Shown here piece by piece: positions 6,235-7,798 of a stretch of DNA of 7,798 nucleotides. The notes under the pieces were generated by a model. It worked only from the letters and a program-made list of their open reading frames with translations. It did no database searches and had not been told where the DNA came from. The stretch's first letter is position 1; each line of letters begins with the position of its first letter. Both the position numbers and the translations under genes were made by a program. The stretch covers positions 1 through 7,798 of the forward strand of contig DNND01000144.1 in assembly GCA_003488005.1 (NCBI GenBank), in the 5' to 3' direction. Source of the stretch: Blastocatellia bacterium (GTDB lineage: Bacteria > Acidobacteriota > Blastocatellia > Pyrinomonadales > Pyrinomonadaceae).

Positions 6235-7649
6235 CTTCCTTGCCCTCCCCGTACGCGTTGCGCCTGATCGTCCGGACTTCTTAATGAGCTGGTGGTTTGT
6301 TCAGTCTTAGGCAAGTAGTAAATCACCAGCCGGTTCGCCGCCGTGAAATATTTCTTCATAACGCGCTGAACGTCGGCTGCAGTCACAGCCTGCAGTTGCG
6401 CCAAATCCGTATTCACTCGATTGGGATCGCCGAGCAACACCGCCGCTTCGCCAAGCGCGAAAGCTTTGCCGTTACTCGTCTCACGCTGTCGCAGTTCGTT
6501 TGTCACCAGTTGGTTCTTTGCTTTGTCGAGTTCGGCAGCAGTCACTGCGGCGTTCTGCATTTTTGCAATCTCGGCGAGTAACGCGCGCTCGCCTTCTTCA
6601 GGCTTCTTGCCACTCGCGAGCACCAGATTGAAATAGAAGACGCTGGCGTCTTCGCGCAGATCGGGAGTCGCGTCAGCGCTTTGCGCAACTTGCTGATCGT
6701 AAATTAGAGACTGGTAGAGCCGGGAAGATTCGCCCTGCGCCAGAATTGTCGCGGCCACACGCAAGGCCGCCGAGTCAGGACTCTTCTGCGAAGGCGTCAG
6801 GTAGGTCAACGCTATTGCCGGCAACGGCACATTCGCGGCGTAATGAGTTATGCGCCGCTCGGCGGTGCGTTCCGGCTCTTTGGTATTGACACGCGGCAGC
6901 GCAATGCTGGGCTTGGCAATCGGCGTCAAATATTTGTCCACCCAGGCATCGAGTTGTTTCGGATCAAAATCGCCCGCCACTATCAGCGTGGCGTTGTCGG
7001 GCCGATAGAATGTGTTATGAAACGCGCGCACGTTTTCCAACGATGCAGCGTCGAGATCTTCAATGCTGCCGATGGTCGGTCGCTTGTAAGGATGGGCAAT
7101 GAACGATTGCTGCTCGATTAGATATTCGAGCATGCCGTAGGGCGGCGCCAGATAACTTTGCCGGTACTCTTCCTCGACGACGCTGCGCTCAGATTTGAAA
7201 TTCGGCTCATCGACCGTCAAGCCTGAAAGACGATCAGCTTCGGCCCACAACAACGTCTCCAGATAGTTCGAAGGCACAACCTCGTAGTAGACCGTGACAT
7301 CAGCATTCGTGAAAGCATTATTGTAGCCACCCACGTCCTCGGTCAGCCGGTCCATCATTTCGGACTTCATGTTCTTCGTCGCTTTGAACATGATGTGTTC
7401 GAAAAGATGCGCAAAGCCGCTGCGTCCCGCCGGGTCGTCTTTTGACCCGACGTGATACCAAACCTGAATTGATACCGTCGGGCTGGAGTGGTCCACGGCG
7501 CTCAAGACGCGCATTCCATTTGCGAGATTTCGATCCCGAAAGGCAATTTTTGGCAGGGCTCCCTGCGCCCGCAAAACTTCAGCACCGCCGAGCGCGATCA
7601 CAAAGATCGCGACGAGCATAATCGCACGTACAAATTTTTGCTGCTTCAT
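6231..7649 (-). CDS. Exported M16-family zinc metallopeptidase (catalytic subunit)
   Basis: Predicted periplasmic zinc endopeptidase of the M16B group. Residues are numbered from the alternative TTG at 7652; the adjacent ATG at 7649 is the preferred start, nine bases after a GGAG ribosome binding site. A signal peptide spans about 1-29 (hydrophobic core 10-24, likely cleavage LRA-QG). The zinc site is intact: H82-L-F-E85-H86 in GFAHLFEHIMFKAT, with the third ligand in the E160-E162 cluster of ERSVVEEEY, E162 fitting the family spacing best. NNAFTNADVTVYYE and FYRPDNATLIVAGD are further M16 signatures. In the C-terminal half, at the usual Arg/Tyr site, SRLYQSLIYDQQVAQS carries I317 and Q324, so substrate-binding residues are missing. 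The partner encoded immediately downstream has them. It ends in a polar tail (about 450-473) without predicted structure. It is the first visible gene of the M16 operon. Confidence 0.94.
   Translation of the reverse strand: MKQQKFVRAIMLVAIFVIALGGAEVLRAQGALPKIAFRDRNLANGMRVLSAVDHSSPTVSIQVWYHVGSKDDPAGRSGFAHLFEHIMFKATKNMKSEMMDRLTEDVGGYNNAFTNADVTVYYEVVPSNYLETLLWAEADRLSGLTVDEPNFKSERSVVEEEYRQSYLAPPYGMLEYLIEQQSFIAHPYKRPTIGSIEDLDAASLENVRAFHNTFYRPDNATLIVAGDFDPKQLDAWVDKYLTPIAKPSIALPRVNTKEPERTAERRITHYAANVPLPAIALTYLTPSQKSPDSAALRVAATILAQGESSRLYQSLIYDQQVAQSADATPDLREDASVFYFNLVLASGKKPEEGERALLAEIAKMQNAAVTAAELDKAKNQLVTNELRQRETSNGKAFALGEAAVLLGDPNRVNTDLAQLQAVTAADVQRVMKKYFTAANRLVIYYLPKTEQTTSSLRSPDDQAQRVRGGQGR
6244..6248 (-). 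promoter_or_regulatory. Ribosome binding site for the second M16 gene
   Basis: On the minus strand GGAGG (within ggggaggg) lies nine bases before the ATG at 6234, inside the 3' end of the upstream M16 gene. It is the strongest Shine-Dalgarno sequence in the window and supports both the chosen start and coupled translation across the ATGA overlap. Confidence 0.7.
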
Positions 7650-7658
7650 CAAGTTAAG

Positions 7659-7662
7659 CTCC
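7659..7662 (-). promoter_or_regulatory. Ribosome binding site for the first M16 gene
   Basis: On the minus strand GGAG (in ctggagc) lies nine bases before the ATG at 7649 and six before the in-frame TTG at 7652. Both spacings are workable, so it supports a start here without fully deciding between the two adjacent codons. No convincing -35/-10 pair is visible in the remaining upstream bases to 7798. Confidence 0.55.
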
Positions 7663-7765
7663 AGAAATATGGATTCGGAGAATGCTTCGGGGATTTCGTT
7701 TGATAATCTTTGTTGCTGTTGCTAAGTACGCAGCACGTCGGGCGGGGGTTTCAATCCATGGGAGA

Positions 7766-7780
7766 GAACTCAAGAAGTTC
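7766..7780. repeat. Short perfect inverted repeat upstream of the M16 operon
   Basis: gaact (7766-7770) and agttc (7776-7780) are perfect complements around a five-base loop, about 120 bases upstream of the first M16 start. It could be an operator-like site or a chance palindrome; a 5-bp stem is weak evidence. It lies close to the window edge, so its relation to any upstream gene is unknown. Confidence 0.3.
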
Positions 7781-7798
7781 AGAGTACAAGCTTTAGCT

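Noticed and set aside
7749..7780. CRISPR-like start (gtttcaatcc) near the right edge
   Set aside because: Only one copy is present, with no repeat-spacer periodicity and no cas genes. The following 5-bp palindrome is too weak to identify it.

Overview
The window looks like a chromosomal segment of a Gram-negative-type bacterium with moderately high GC. Two signal-peptide proteins, a prepilin peptidase and a membrane sensor kinase point to a didermic cell. The intergenic palindromes, the (GGTCTTT)n heptamer array and the in-frame 'GTAGVPPA' repeat resemble, from memory, those of Acidobacteriota, particularly Blastocatellia/Pyrinomonadaceae. This placement is an inference; no marker gene is present to settle it.

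Layout. 1-109: the end of a dispersed repeat, then the upstream region of the first gene. 110-1003 (+): A24 prepilin peptidase (PilD type). 1004-1177: an intergenic stretch almost filled by a heptamer array and its inverted counterpart. 1178-2638 (+): membrane-bound PAS histidine kinase carrying an in-frame GC-rich repeat. 2639-2778: gap between convergent genes, dominated by a near-perfect 41/40-nt inverted repeat whose arm recurs at bases 1-21. 2779-4539 (-): UbiD-family prFMN decarboxylase. 4540-4743: a second, unrelated long imperfect palindrome. 4744-6234 (-) and 6231-7649 (-): two exported M16 proteins in an ATGA-overlapping operon, the upstream one with an intact zinc site and the downstream one without. 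7650-7798: upstream region of that operon, with one ribosome binding site and no convincing promoter.

How the genes relate. The two M16 proteins almost certainly work as one heterodimeric periplasmic protease. One subunit supplies the HxxEH zinc site and the other the C-terminal Arg/Tyr substrate-binding pair, and each lacks what the other has. The prepilin peptidase processes type IV pilin-like or type II secretion pseudopilin precursors. The kinase behind it may regulate that system, but no response regulator is present in the window. The UbiD-family enzyme is a quinone-pathway or aromatic-acid decarboxylase candidate and has no visible functional link to the M16 pair.

No new multigene defence, mobile or biosynthetic system is visible. 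The least ordinary content is the repeats: four different families of palindromic or tandem sequence in under 8 kb, one of which has become part of a protein.
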